Shown here piece by piece: positions 1-7,108 of a stretch of DNA of 29,890 nt. The DNA is taken from the NCBI GenBank assembly GCA_018665385.1, contig JABJDN010000084.1:1-29890 (forward strand). The letters run 5' to 3'. The notes beneath the pieces are model-generated. The model was given only the letters and a program-made list of their open reading frames with translations, did no database searches and had not been told where the DNA came from. This DNA comes from Phycisphaerae bacterium. GTDB taxonomy: Bacteria; Planctomycetota; Phycisphaerae; Phycisphaerales; SM1A02. The position numbers were made by a program, and so were the translations under genes. Every line of letters starts with the position of its first letter. Positions within the stretch are counted from its first letter, which is position 1.

Positions 1-245
1 ACGAGCGTTTTTGTAGAGAGAAGAGAGAGTTTGTGACGAATGCCGTCGAGCCCAAGAAACCTACAAACTAAGTGGGTCGGCCCGTAGGCGGTCCCTTGTG
101 TGTTGCTTTAGTTACTTGGGCTCGAGAACACACATCTGTCCACACTGTCTATCGGTAACTGAGCAACGTAAGTTAAGGAATCCCTGAAAGAATTTTCAGT
201 GACCGATAACTAATAAATTGTCGAAAAAAAGTACGTTCTGAGGCT
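1..245 (+). promoter_or_regulatory. Structured 5' leader / candidate ncRNA upstream of mqnA
   Basis: No convincing ORF lies here. The sequence shows an H-type pseudoknot: 46-56 pairs with 115-125 (11 bp), and 97-104 pairs with 127-134 (8 bp), so the 5' arm of the second stem lies inside the first. A small hairpin fills the first loop (60-64 with 84-88, and 74-76 with 81-83). Further down, 150-156 pairs with 202-208 and 158-161 with 197-200. An alternative hairpin, 184-189 with 194-199, uses the same bases as the inner part of that helix, so the two are mutually exclusive. A short GAGG (240-243) precedes the mqnA start. It matches no RNA family I know (not tmRNA, RNase P, SRP or 6S). The 5' end may lie outside the window. 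It could be a cis-regulator of mqnA or the tail of an independent ncRNA. Confidence 0.4.
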
Positions 246-1085
246 ATGATGCTGTATATGGATGCCCAGACGCAAGTAAAAGTTCGCATAGGTGTTGTAA
301 ATTTTTTCAATGCAACACCTCTTATTGAAGGAATATCTACGATTGAAGGGGTTGAACTGGTTCCAAAAGTCCCAAGCGAATTAGTCGGTTGCCTTGAAAG
401 AGACGAAGTAGATATCGCGCTTGCTTCTTCGATTGATTACCAACGTTGCGATATTACACTTGGAATTATTCCGGTTGGTGTGCTGAGTTCTGATGGCGAA
501 TCGCTGACGGTGAAACTTTGTAGCCGAATTCCTTTTGAAAAGATAACAGAGGTGCACTGCGATTCTGATAGCCATACATCTGTAGCGCTATTGCAAATAA
601 TTATGAAAGAAGTGTTTGGTATCGAACCTAAACTTGTAGACAGTGATATCCGTTCACTTTGTACTTGTAATAGTGAATGGCCTGAAACCGTTTTAATAAT
701 TGGTGATAAAGTTATTACAAGTGGTTGCGAAACAGAGTACGAATATTCGTTAGATTTAGGTAAGGCATGGAAAGAACAATACTCATTACCTTTTGTTTTT
801 GCGACATGGTTCGCAAGAGAAGATGTTGCATGTTCAACCTTAGAATTCGCTTCGGTGATTTTGACTAGGCAATTGGCTTGTAATGCACAACGTATAGAGC
901 AGGTGGTGTCATCGAATGCGTCTGGCAGAGGTTGGCCCACAGAGTTAGCCCTTGACTATGTAACAAAACATATGTATTACAAATGCACCCCCTCACATAT
1001 TGAATCGTTGCAGTTGTTTTACGAGTTAAGTAAGAAGCACGGCATATTGAATGAAATACAACCGATCCGTTTATTGACAATCTGA
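246..1085 (+). CDS. mqnA: MqnA-type chorismate dehydratase, futalosine menaquinone pathway
   Basis: Probable chorismate dehydratase, converting chorismate to 3-[(1-carboxyvinyl)oxy]benzoate, the first step of the futalosine route to menaquinone. It is cytoplasmic. The N-terminus has the family pattern I-G-V-V-N-F-F-N-A-T-P-L (about residues 16-27), where typical MqnA has IGxVxYLNxxPL. This is followed by P-S-E-L near residues 43-46 and D-I-A-L-A (56-60), the periplasmic-binding-protein-like substrate fold. At 279 aa it has the usual family length. ATGs at 246, 249 and 258 are in frame. A GAGG at 240-243 sits 5 nt from 249, so 246 or 249 is more likely than 258. The next gene starts 4 nt after the stop, suggesting co-transcription. 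MqnB, MqnC and MqnD are not in the window. The family call is fairly secure, but substrate specificity is inferred. Confidence 0.82.
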   Translation: MMLYMDAQTQVKVRIGVVNFFNATPLIEGISTIEGVELVPKVPSELVGCLERDEVDIALASSIDYQRCDITLGIIPVGVLSSDGESLTVKLCSRIPFEKITEVHCDSDSHTSVALLQIIMKEVFGIEPKLVDSDIRSLCTCNSEWPETVLIIGDKVITSGCETEYEYSLDLGKAWKEQYSLPFVFATWFAREDVACSTLEFASVILTRQLACNAQRIEQVVSSNASGRGWPTELALDYVTKHMYYKCTPSHIESLQLFYELSKKHGILNEIQPIRLLTI

Positions 1086-1089
1086 TTGC

Positions 1090-2655
1090 ATGCCTATTTC
1101 TCCACGATTTCATGTACGTCAGATGTTGGAATTCGCTCTGCAAGTGGAAAGAGCGCCTGAGAATATTCGGCGAAAGCAAATGCTAGCAGCAGAGGAATTG
1201 CTACACGAGATTGATGACGAGGGGTTGTATCCCATTGATTATGTGGTGTACCGAATTACAGCGTATCGGAGTGATTCGGCGAACGAAGTGATTCTACTTG
1301 GCAGTGCGTTGCGAGGAGATCTTGTTGCTCTTGTCGCTAGAGTGAGCAGAACTTTGCAGTTGACTGATGAAGGTATGCTTTCGGTTCAAGAAGTGGCAGA
1401 ACAATTACAGATTTCAACTCGAACTTTGAGTCGCTTACGTTCAGAAGGTTTTTTGATGTACTGGGTTGTCCAAGGCAACGGTAAAAAGAGATTAGGTTGC
1501 TCCTCGCAGATGATCGCTGATTTTGTTTCACGCAATAAGGATCGCTTAACTAGAGCGTCGGCTTTCTCGAGATTATCGGAAATTGAGCAACAGGATATTA
1601 TTGAGTTAGCAATGCGATACAAGGGCGAGAAGAAAACACTGAGTGAAGTTGCAGCGGAGCTTGCAAGAACTTCAACTCGAGGGCACGAAACTATACGTGT
1701 TCTTCTTCAAGAAACAGGGCGTACATCAAAATCGCTTCCTCAACCATCTAGGATTACGCGGAGTAACGCAAGAGCAATCGAAGAATCCCTGCAAAGCGGG
1801 GCATCGTGGGTTGACCTGTCTTCGGAACATAATCGTACTCCGGATGCTATGCAGAAAGCAATTGCCCGGCTGAGAGCAACTCGCTTGAAACAAATGGAAA
1901 CTACATTTGTAGACCTAGAGGTTTTTGCTAGAGTTGAAGCCGAAGAAGTAATTTTGGGTGCACCCGCTGCAAGAAGTGTAGATCCACCAACATTGATTCT
2001 AGATTCACTACTTTTTTCTCATTCTGATTCTGAGCCTGAAGAAATAGCGGTAGTTTCAGCAATGCATTTGTTACGGAGGCGCTCCGCTGTAGCAATCAGC
2101 GGATTGAAGTACGCACCATCAATTACAGTACTTGATCGCATAGAGACAGACCTACGCTGGTCGTTCTTGCTGCAGCAAAAACTTATAATCGATGCAATGC
2201 CTGCTGCCCTTGCAGTGGCAGTGCAATACGTTGGTAGACCCTTACACGAGTTACCGGCAAATCGCTTACTGCCTTTGTTAGAGCTTGTAATTCAAGTAGT
2301 AGGCAAAGCATGTGCAGAAATGAACCCTTCAACTGGTCAGACTGCAAAGAGAACGCCTGCATCGGTTCTAGATCGTGCGTTGCCGATGATGAAGGCATTG
2401 CGAGACCCTACTCGTGCGGCTGCAAAATACAAAGAGATTCAAATTCACTGCCCATTTCATGGGGTGGTTCCATGGTCAAATCTACTCCCGACTACAAATG
2501 TGTACGAGAGTGCTCAAGAGAATTCAGCGCGTATTGGGAAAATGGTTGGCTTAAAATATGGGTGGCTTGGTGTTCCAATGACTGTGTTAGAAATTGCAGA
2601 TGTGATGGGCGAAAAGCCAACGAGTATTTCTAAGCAACTTCTACGCTGGTCATAA
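1090..2655 (+). CDS. Sigma-70-like multi-HTH DNA-binding protein
   Basis: A 521-aa protein of helix-turn-helix units followed by what looks like a divergent sigma-70 core. HTH candidates lie at about residues 98-120 (L-S-V-Q-E-V-A-E-Q-L-Q-I-S-T-R-T-L-S), 183-206 (L-S-E-V-A-A-E-L-A...G-H-E-T-I-R) and 238-262. Residues about 361-430 resemble sigma region 2: QYVGRPLHEL corresponds to the IA-x-x-Y-x-G-R-G-L-x-x-x-D-L stretch, and MNPSTG at 411-416 to FDPxRG. Residues 480-519 resemble region 4 (GLKYGWLGVPMTVLEIADVM...S-I-S-K-Q-L). The acidic and aromatic residues expected in region 2 are mostly lost, so promoter melting is doubtful. It follows mqnA by 4 nt with no clear SD of its own and ends at a strong terminator. 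It may be a specialised sigma factor or a transcription regulator derived from one. Confidence 0.6.
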   Translation: MPISPRFHVRQMLEFALQVERAPENIRRKQMLAAEELLHEIDDEGLYPIDYVVYRITAYRSDSANEVILLGSALRGDLVALVARVSRTLQLTDEGMLSVQEVAEQLQISTRTLSRLRSEGFLMYWVVQGNGKKRLGCSSQMIADFVSRNKDRLTRASAFSRLSEIEQQDIIELAMRYKGEKKTLSEVAAELARTSTRGHETIRVLLQETGRTSKSLPQPSRITRSNARAIEESLQSGASWVDLSSEHNRTPDAMQKAIARLRATRLKQMETTFVDLEVFARVEAEEVILGAPAARSVDPPTLILDSLLFSHSDSEPEEIAVVSAMHLLRRRSAVAISGLKYAPSITVLDRIETDLRWSFLLQQKLIIDAMPAALAVAVQYVGRPLHELPANRLLPLLELVIQVVGKACAEMNPSTGQTAKRTPASVLDRALPMMKALRDPTRAAAKYKEIQIHCPFHGVVPWSNLLPTTNVYESAQENSARIGKMVGLKYGWLGVPMTVLEIADVMGEKPTSISKQLLRWS

Positions 2656-2669
2656 CATACATAAAAAAA

Positions 2670-2700
2670 CCCACTGGATGAAAAAATCCAGTGGGCTTTT
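2670..2700. terminator. Bidirectional rho-independent terminator
   Basis: A perfect 10-bp stem pairs 2670-2679 with 2686-2695 around a 6-nt A-rich loop. It is followed by CTTTT on the + strand and preceded by a run of A, which is a U-run on the - strand. It lies between the converging ends of the sigma-like gene (2655, +) and rpsI (2717, -), so it can serve both. Confidence 0.9.
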
Positions 2701-2716
2701 GAATTGAGTGTTGGGC

Positions 2717-3193
2717 TTAACGTTTCGAGAACTGGAAACGTTTACGTGCACCAGGCTGACCTGGTTTTTTACGTTCAACGCGACGAGGGTCACGTGAAAG
2801 ATAATTGTTGTCACGTAGAACACCATCAAGCGATGGGTCAAACTTACCGAGTGCGCGGGCTAATCCAAGAATAATTGCGCCTGCTTGCCCTGTGTAGCCA
2901 CCACCATTTGCGTTCACGTAAATATCAAGTGAACCTTTGGTGTTGGTTTTTTCTAGGACATTCATGATATCTTTGTGATCACGAAGTTCTGAAAAGTAAT
3001 CGGTTAAATCTTTTTTATTAACGTTGAAAACGCCTGTGCCCGGTTTAATACGTACGCGTGCAACTGCAGCTTTACGTCGTCCGGTTCCCCACCACCAATG
3101 GCCATCTTTTGGAGTTTTTTTTGCTGCGGGAGCGGTTGTTGTTTCGGTTGCAACTGTTTCAGTTGCTTCAATAATTGGTTGATCTTCTGTCAT
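2717..3193 (-). CDS. rpsI: 30S ribosomal protein S9
   Basis: Ribosomal protein S9 of the small subunit, whose C-terminal tail reaches toward the P-site tRNA. The core begins at about residue 36 with the S9 signature G-T-G-R-R-K-A-A-V-A-R-V. It contains G-G-G-Y-T-G-Q-A-G-A and D-P-R-x-V-E-R-K-K-P-G, and ends in the basic tail K-R-F-Q-F-S-K-R. The reading frame is open up to 3259, but the extra 22 residues look non-coding. I chose the ATG at 3193 (MTEDQPII), giving 158 aa. This still leaves a 30-residue Thr/Ala-rich acidic extension before the core, compared with about 130 aa in E. coli. The gene lies downstream of rplM in the classical L13-S9 order. The nearest purine-rich SD-like run is over 20 nt upstream of 3193, so the exact start is less sure. 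Confidence 0.95.
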   Translation of the reverse strand: MTEDQPIIEATETVATETTTAPAAKKTPKDGHWWWGTGRRKAAVARVRIKPGTGVFNVNKKDLTDYFSELRDHKDIMNVLEKTNTKGSLDIYVNANGGGYTGQAGAIILGLARALGKFDPSLDGVLRDNNYLSRDPRRVERKKPGQPGARKRFQFSKR

Positions 3194-3273
3194 GTGTTCG
3201 TAAGCTCTAGGAGCCCCTCTTGAGAACTGTGTGTGTGCGATTGCCGGACAAGTAGGCAATCAAAAAAGTTCAA

Positions 3274-3708
3274 TCAGCAAGCAAGCGCTTCTGGTTGTTG
3301 GTTAGCGTGTGGGTGCGAGTTTCCGCTGTACACCTTTAGGCGACGGAACATGTCACGGCCAAGTTTTGTTTTTGGAAGCATTCTTCGAACGGCTTGCTCA
3401 ATTATACGCTCAGGGTGTTTCTCAATCATATCGCTGTATTTATGCGCTTTGAGACCGCCCGGGTAGCCACTGTAAATGAGCTGTGTTTTTTGCTCAAGCT
3501 TTTTACCTGTCATGACAATTTTTTCAGCATTAGTCACGATGACAAAGTCGCCAGTTAATACGTGTGGAGTCCATTCAGGACGGTTCTTACCCATAAGGTG
3601 TGTGGCAATAACTGTTGCCATACGACCAAGAGTTTTACCCTCAGCGTCTACGTGTCGCCATGATGGCTCGACTTCACCTTGTTTTGCAAATGTTGTTTGA
3701 CGTGGCAT
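3274..3708 (-). CDS. rplM: 50S ribosomal protein L13
   Basis: Ribosomal protein L13 of the large subunit, an early assembly protein. At 144 aa it has the normal family length. Visible signatures include W-R-H-V-D-A-E-G-K-T-L-G-R-M-A (17-31), G-D-F-V-I-V-T-N-A (53-61), and K-T-K-L-G-R-D-M-F-R-R-L-K-V-Y (112-126), which is close to the L13 C-terminal consensus. The start at 3708 is supported by AGAAGGA at 3718-3724 on the - strand, 9 nt away. It is the first gene of the rplM-rpsI operon, with a promoter at 3755-3783 and a leader hairpin at 3727-3745. Confidence 0.97.
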   Translation of the reverse strand: MPRQTTFAKQGEVEPSWRHVDAEGKTLGRMATVIATHLMGKNRPEWTPHVLTGDFVIVTNAEKIVMTGKKLEQKTQLIYSGYPGGLKAHKYSDMIEKHPERIIEQAVRRMLPKTKLGRDMFRRLKVYSGNSHPHANQQPEALAC

Positions 3709-3726
3709 AATCTAATTTCCTTCTAG

Positions 3727-3745
3727 GCCCTCAAATCTACAGGGC
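3727..3745 (-). promoter_or_regulatory. 5' leader hairpin of rplM-rpsI mRNA
   Basis: A stem of 5 bp (3727-3731 with 3741-3745) encloses a 9-nt loop. It starts about where the transcript should begin, given the promoter at 3755-3783, and ends 2 nt before the rplM SD. The position fits an autoregulatory L13 leader or a 5' stabiliser. The role is inference. Confidence 0.4.
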
Positions 3746-3754
3746 GAACATGGG

Positions 3755-3783
3755 AATGTATCGAAATCCACCCCTTTTGTCAA
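3755..3783 (-). promoter_or_regulatory. Sigma-70-type promoter of rplM-rpsI
   Basis: On the - strand a perfect -35 TTGACA (3783-3778) is followed after 17 nt by TACATT (3760-3755, 4/6 to consensus). This places the transcript start near 3748, about 40 nt before the rplM ATG. Confidence 0.75.
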
Positions 3784-3806
3784 CTCAATAAGGGTACCAT
3801 TTGCCT

Positions 3807-5213
3807 ATGAACAGACATCGAACACCATTTGTAAAAAGTGCTTGGGCCCTTATTATTGTGCTAACAGCAGGCATCGCGTATCTGCAAACGCTGTCAGACG
3901 CTCCTATAGAGGGTACAGACGAAACTGCAACTGCTAGCGTGGAAGACCCAGCTGGATTAGTCATGGCTCGTATTCAGGCAGAAATAATGCTTGGCATACT
4001 TCCTGACGACCTTAAAGAGGGCGAAGTCGCTGAACTAACGCAAGCAATCAACATAGGAACAGTTACTCAAAGGCAGTCTTTTATTGCGTTCATGATTGCA
4101 CTTGGGGAAACAAAAGAAGCCGAAGAAACATCGCGTTCATTGCAAGAGAGCCTTCTTAAAGATGGCTTAACCCTGACAGATTCACAAAGTGCAGTGCAAG
4201 AGCAACTTGATATTTTGATACACGGTGGCTCACTGCCTGAAGACCGCGAATCATTAGAAACTTCTCTTGGCTGGTTTGGAAAATTGCTCGAAGCCAACCC
4301 GACTGAACGTGCAGCAATGGAGCAGAAAACAAAAGAAAAGGGAAGTACTCTTGGAAAAGTGGCTGGTGTGTTGTTTACACTTTTTGCCTTAGGGTGTATT
4401 GGGTTAATCATCGCAGTTGTATTTGCATTTTCCGGAAAATTACAGAGCGGTTTGCAATCACAACAAGTTCAGCATGGCATTTACGCTGAAGTGTTTGCAG
4501 TATGGTTGTTTGGTTTTGTTGTACTGATGCAAATTTCCAGTATCGTTGCGGAACTTGTGTCGAGCGGGAGCCTTGTAGTTGGAATGCTGTGCTCACTCGT
4601 TGCATTCTTTTTAAGTGTGGTGTGTTTGTATTGGGCAAGAATTCGCGGTGTCTCTTGGAATCAACTCAAAGACGACATTGGTTGGACAAAAGGCGAAGGC
4701 GTACTAAAAGAAATATTGTTCGGTATTGCAGGCTATGCAATGACTCTTCCGATTTTGGGCGTTGGCGTTTTGCTTACACTTCTTTTAATATTCATCCAAA
4801 CTTATTTTGCAGGAGGTAGTGAATCATTTGGTGGCTCAAGTAGTGGGGCGCATCCTATCATTCTGCAAATTGCAGAAGGCGGAACGCTCATACGTGTACT
4901 TGTGTTACTTCTTGCTGCAGTCGCTGCTCCTATTGTTGAAGAAACATTTTTCAGAGGCGTGTTGTACCGCCAGTTGCGTTCTTGGAGTGAGCGGTGGGGT
5001 AATGCGATTAGTATTTTGATGAGCGTCGCGCTTGTTTCGTTTATTTTCGCAGCAATTCACCCACAGGGTTGGGTAGCGATTCCTGCATTGATGGGTATAG
5101 CAGTTGGAATGAATCTCATGCGTGAATGGCGTGGCTCACTTCTACCTTCCATGCTTGTACATGGAATTAGCAATGGCATAGTTACTTCTGTACTGTTTTT
5201 CTTGCTGAGTTAA
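3807..5213 (+). CDS. CPBP family intramembrane metalloprotease (Rce1/CAAX-like)
   Basis: A multi-pass membrane protein with the CPBP (CAAX protease and bacteriocin-processing) catalytic domain in the last third. The motifs are E378-E379-T-F-F-R383 (EExxxR), F-x-x-x-H418, and H452-G-I-S-N456, the expected metal-binding and catalytic set. The N-terminus has one membrane segment (about 11-29), then a soluble region of about 140 residues (30-180), then roughly eight hydrophobic segments. That N-terminal periplasmic or cytoplasmic domain is an addition to the minimal CPBP fold. The start is ambiguous: AAGGG at 3790-3794 is 6 nt from a TTG at 3801 and 12 nt from the ATG at 3807. I list the ATG (468 aa). 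Its stop overlaps the convergent mrp gene by 4 nt. The substrate is unknown. Relatives process prenylated proteins, peptides or immunity-type targets. Confidence 0.85.
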   Translation: MNRHRTPFVKSAWALIIVLTAGIAYLQTLSDAPIEGTDETATASVEDPAGLVMARIQAEIMLGILPDDLKEGEVAELTQAINIGTVTQRQSFIAFMIALGETKEAEETSRSLQESLLKDGLTLTDSQSAVQEQLDILIHGGSLPEDRESLETSLGWFGKLLEANPTERAAMEQKTKEKGSTLGKVAGVLFTLFALGCIGLIIAVVFAFSGKLQSGLQSQQVQHGIYAEVFAVWLFGFVVLMQISSIVAELVSSGSLVVGMLCSLVAFFLSVVCLYWARIRGVSWNQLKDDIGWTKGEGVLKEILFGIAGYAMTLPILGVGVLLTLLLIFIQTYFAGGSESFGGSSSGAHPIILQIAEGGTLIRVLVLLLAAVAAPIVEETFFRGVLYRQLRSWSERWGNAISILMSVALVSFIFAAIHPQGWVAIPALMGIAVGMNLMREWRGSLLPSMLVHGISNGIVTSVLFFLLS

Positions 5214-6298
5214 CTAATTGAAAGCGTTGGTCTATCAGTATTCGATGCGTTTGCAGCGCTTACTAGATTGTCACACACAGTATCTAGAGCAGTAGACATC
5301 GTTTCATTGATCGCCCAGTTACGTAGCGGTTCGCCGGTATCAGCAGCGATTCGCATAACTGGATGAATAGGTATTCCGCCGAGAAATGCAATGTTCATCG
5401 CCGCAGCCATTTGTTCTCCGCCACCTTTGCCAAAAATATCGTATTCTTTGCCATCGTCAGCAACAAAGTAGGACATGTTTTCAACAAGACCGAGCAACGG
5501 TACACCAAGTTGCTGGAACATACGAACTGCGCGACGCGCATCATCCTGTGCGACTACTTGGGGCGTGCAAACAATAACAGCACCAGATAATGGTAACAAT
5601 TGCGCAAGGGATAACGGGACATCTCCAGTTCCTGGAGGCAAGTCGACGAATAAGTAATCAAGTTCGCCCCATTTAGTCTGTGTAGCAAGTTGATTAAAGG
5701 CACTGTGTGCTCTTGGTCCACGCCAGATTAAGGCTTTGTCAGGCTCAACCATTTTTCCGATTGTCATGACCTCCACTCCGTGCACATCGAACGGTAGAAG
5801 CAAGCCATCTTCAGCTTTTGATTCTTCTTGATGTAAGCCTAACATCGTGGGCATGGATGGTCCGTATATATCGCCATCAAGTAAACCAACTTTGGCTCCC
5901 TGCCGTGCTAGGCCAACAGCAAGTATTGTCGCAACTGTGGATTTCCCTACGCCGCCTTTGCCTGCTCCTATTGCGATAATTTTTTTGACGTTTGGCAGTG
6001 GGTTGCCAGCGTCATGCACTCGCTTGTTAGCACTGCGTGAGTCCACAGTGAATTTCACGGTAACTGCTGCAACTACTTCTTTGTTTTCTTGTGCAGTTGC
6101 ACGAATTTCAGCTTCAATTTGCTCACTGAGTTTCTGTTGAAACGCGGGCTCACTCGTATTGAGTTCAATTTCAAGTGTAATATTATCGCCTTCTGGCTTG
6201 ATATCTTTCACCATTCCAGCGGTCACAATATCCTTTCCTGAATCAGGATCAGCTATTTTTCGTAGGGCTTCGCGTAAGTTTGAGGGTTGTATGGGCAT
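5210..6298 (-). CDS. mrp: Mrp/ApbC/NBP35-family iron-sulfur carrier P-loop ATPase
   Basis: A cytoplasmic ATPase of the Mrp/ApbC family that carries or helps transfer Fe-S clusters. Residues about 5-85 form a MIP18/DUF59-type domain. The ATPase follows with the deviant Walker A GAGKGGVGKST (111-121), D-G-D-I-Y-G-P-S-M-P (141-150), and a D-L-P-P-G-T-G-D motif. The segment E-N-M-S-Y-F-V-A-D-D-G-K-E-Y-D-I-F-G-K-G lacks the CxxC that bridges the Fe-S cluster in E. coli Mrp. Other bacteria, including cyanobacterial forms as I recall, also lack it. The ATG at 6298 is preferred over the upstream in-frame 6328 because AAAGG lies about 7 nt upstream of it. It is convergent with the CPBP gene, and their stops overlap. 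Confidence 0.93.
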   Translation of the reverse strand: MPIQPSNLREALRKIADPDSGKDIVTAGMVKDIKPEGDNITLEIELNTSEPAFQQKLSEQIEAEIRATAQENKEVVAAVTVKFTVDSRSANKRVHDAGNPLPNVKKIIAIGAGKGGVGKSTVATILAVGLARQGAKVGLLDGDIYGPSMPTMLGLHQEESKAEDGLLLPFDVHGVEVMTIGKMVEPDKALIWRGPRAHSAFNQLATQTKWGELDYLFVDLPPGTGDVPLSLAQLLPLSGAVIVCTPQVVAQDDARRAVRMFQQLGVPLLGLVENMSYFVADDGKEYDIFGKGGGEQMAAAMNIAFLGGIPIHPVMRIAADTGEPLRNWAINETMSTALDTVCDNLVSAANASNTDRPTLSIS

Positions 6299-6326
6299 TT
6301 TGAACCTTTCTTCTCTGATTCGTGGC

Positions 6327-6332
6327 ATTATA
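6327..6332 (-). promoter_or_regulatory. Possible -10 element for mrp
   Basis: A perfect TATAAT on the - strand lies 28 nt upstream of the mrp ATG, between the divergent mrp and the secreted-protein gene. No good -35 is found at 16-18 nt, so this is a weak call. Confidence 0.35.
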
Positions 6333-6381
6333 TAGAGGTATTGGTTCGTTGATTGTCATTATTCAAATAAGGAATCTCCAT

Positions 6382-7107
6382 ATGAAACTACATTTTGCCA
6401 TTGCCTCAGCCGTTTTAGCCTCCGCCCAGATATCTTTTGCTACTGCTCCAGCCGACGATCTTCTCGCAGGTCCATCAATTGTTGAAGAAGAAGTGAGCCA
6501 GAAAGATATGCTCAGCAGAAAACTGCAAGAAACGGGAAACAAAATAAATCTAAATTCACGTGAGCAAAATCGAATTTGGCTTGCAACAATTCGTGCACTT
6601 GAATTATCAGGGACACAACAAGACACATTGGAAGTTTTATTGAAAGAAGTCCAGTCTGCTCAGCTAGCATATCAACAGGAACATGGAAAAGAACTGAAGG
6701 CATTGCGAAAAGAACAAGTCGCGGCAAAGAAAAATGGAGGGGGTGCTTCCGTTGGCACTTCTGAAAAATCACACAAGCGTATGATTGAATTGATGGAACT
6801 TGCGCCTAATGTAGTTACATATCAAGAGCAGGCATGGGTCATACTTACCGATAGTCAACAAGTAGAGTTCAGGACTAATTATCAAACACGTGTAGACGAA
6901 GAGCAAAAAAAACGAGAGGAACGAATGTTGCAAAACGATCCTATGGGTGAAAAGCAGCGTGGATCCTCGCCAACATCCCCAAGTGATTCTGATAAGGAAA
7001 GTGGGAACAGAGGCAAGCGTGAAATCCAAAATGATGGAAACATAGACGAAGCATCATTACGAAGAATTCGATTTTTGCGTCGTTTACAAAGCCTAAAGAA
7101 AGATTAA
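6382..7107 (+). CDS. Secreted coiled-coil protein, function unknown (LTxxQ-like)
   Basis: A 241-aa exported protein. The ATG at 6382 is chosen because AAGGA (6369-6373) sits 8 nt upstream and the protein then opens with a clean signal peptide (M-K-L-H-F-A-I-A-S-A..., cleavage near A20/A22). The mature part is highly charged and helical. A Q-rich helix at about residues 75-120 and E-Q-A-W-V-I-L-T-D-S-Q-Q (about 148-160) recall the LTxxQ motif of Spy/CpxP periplasmic proteins, but this likeness is weak. The C-terminal 60 residues are low-complexity, rich in K, E, S and R. It is convergent with the GH56-like gene with one base between the stops. I do not recognise a specific family. Confidence 0.7.
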   Translation: MKLHFAIASAVLASAQISFATAPADDLLAGPSIVEEEVSQKDMLSRKLQETGNKINLNSREQNRIWLATIRALELSGTQQDTLEVLLKEVQSAQLAYQQEHGKELKALRKEQVAAKKNGGGASVGTSEKSHKRMIELMELAPNVVTYQEQAWVILTDSQQVEFRTNYQTRVDEEQKKREERMLQNDPMGEKQRGSSPTSPSDSDKESGNRGKREIQNDGNIDEASLRRIRFLRRLQSLKKD

Positions 7108-7108
7108 T

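Noticed and set aside
46..208. Resemblance to known RNAs (GTAGGCGGT as in 16S rRNA, TGTCCAC as near the RNase P 3' end)
   Set aside because: Only short words match. The RNase P core, tmRNA tag and T-arm, SRP tetraloop region and 16S context are all absent.
437..940. 167-aa open frame on the - strand inside mqnA
   Set aside because: It is antisense to a gene with clear family motifs, has no SD and shows no recognisable domain.
3194..3259. Extending rpsI to the start at 3259
   Set aside because: The added residues (Cys/Pro/His-rich) do not resemble any S9, and the ATG at 3193 gives a sensible N-terminus.
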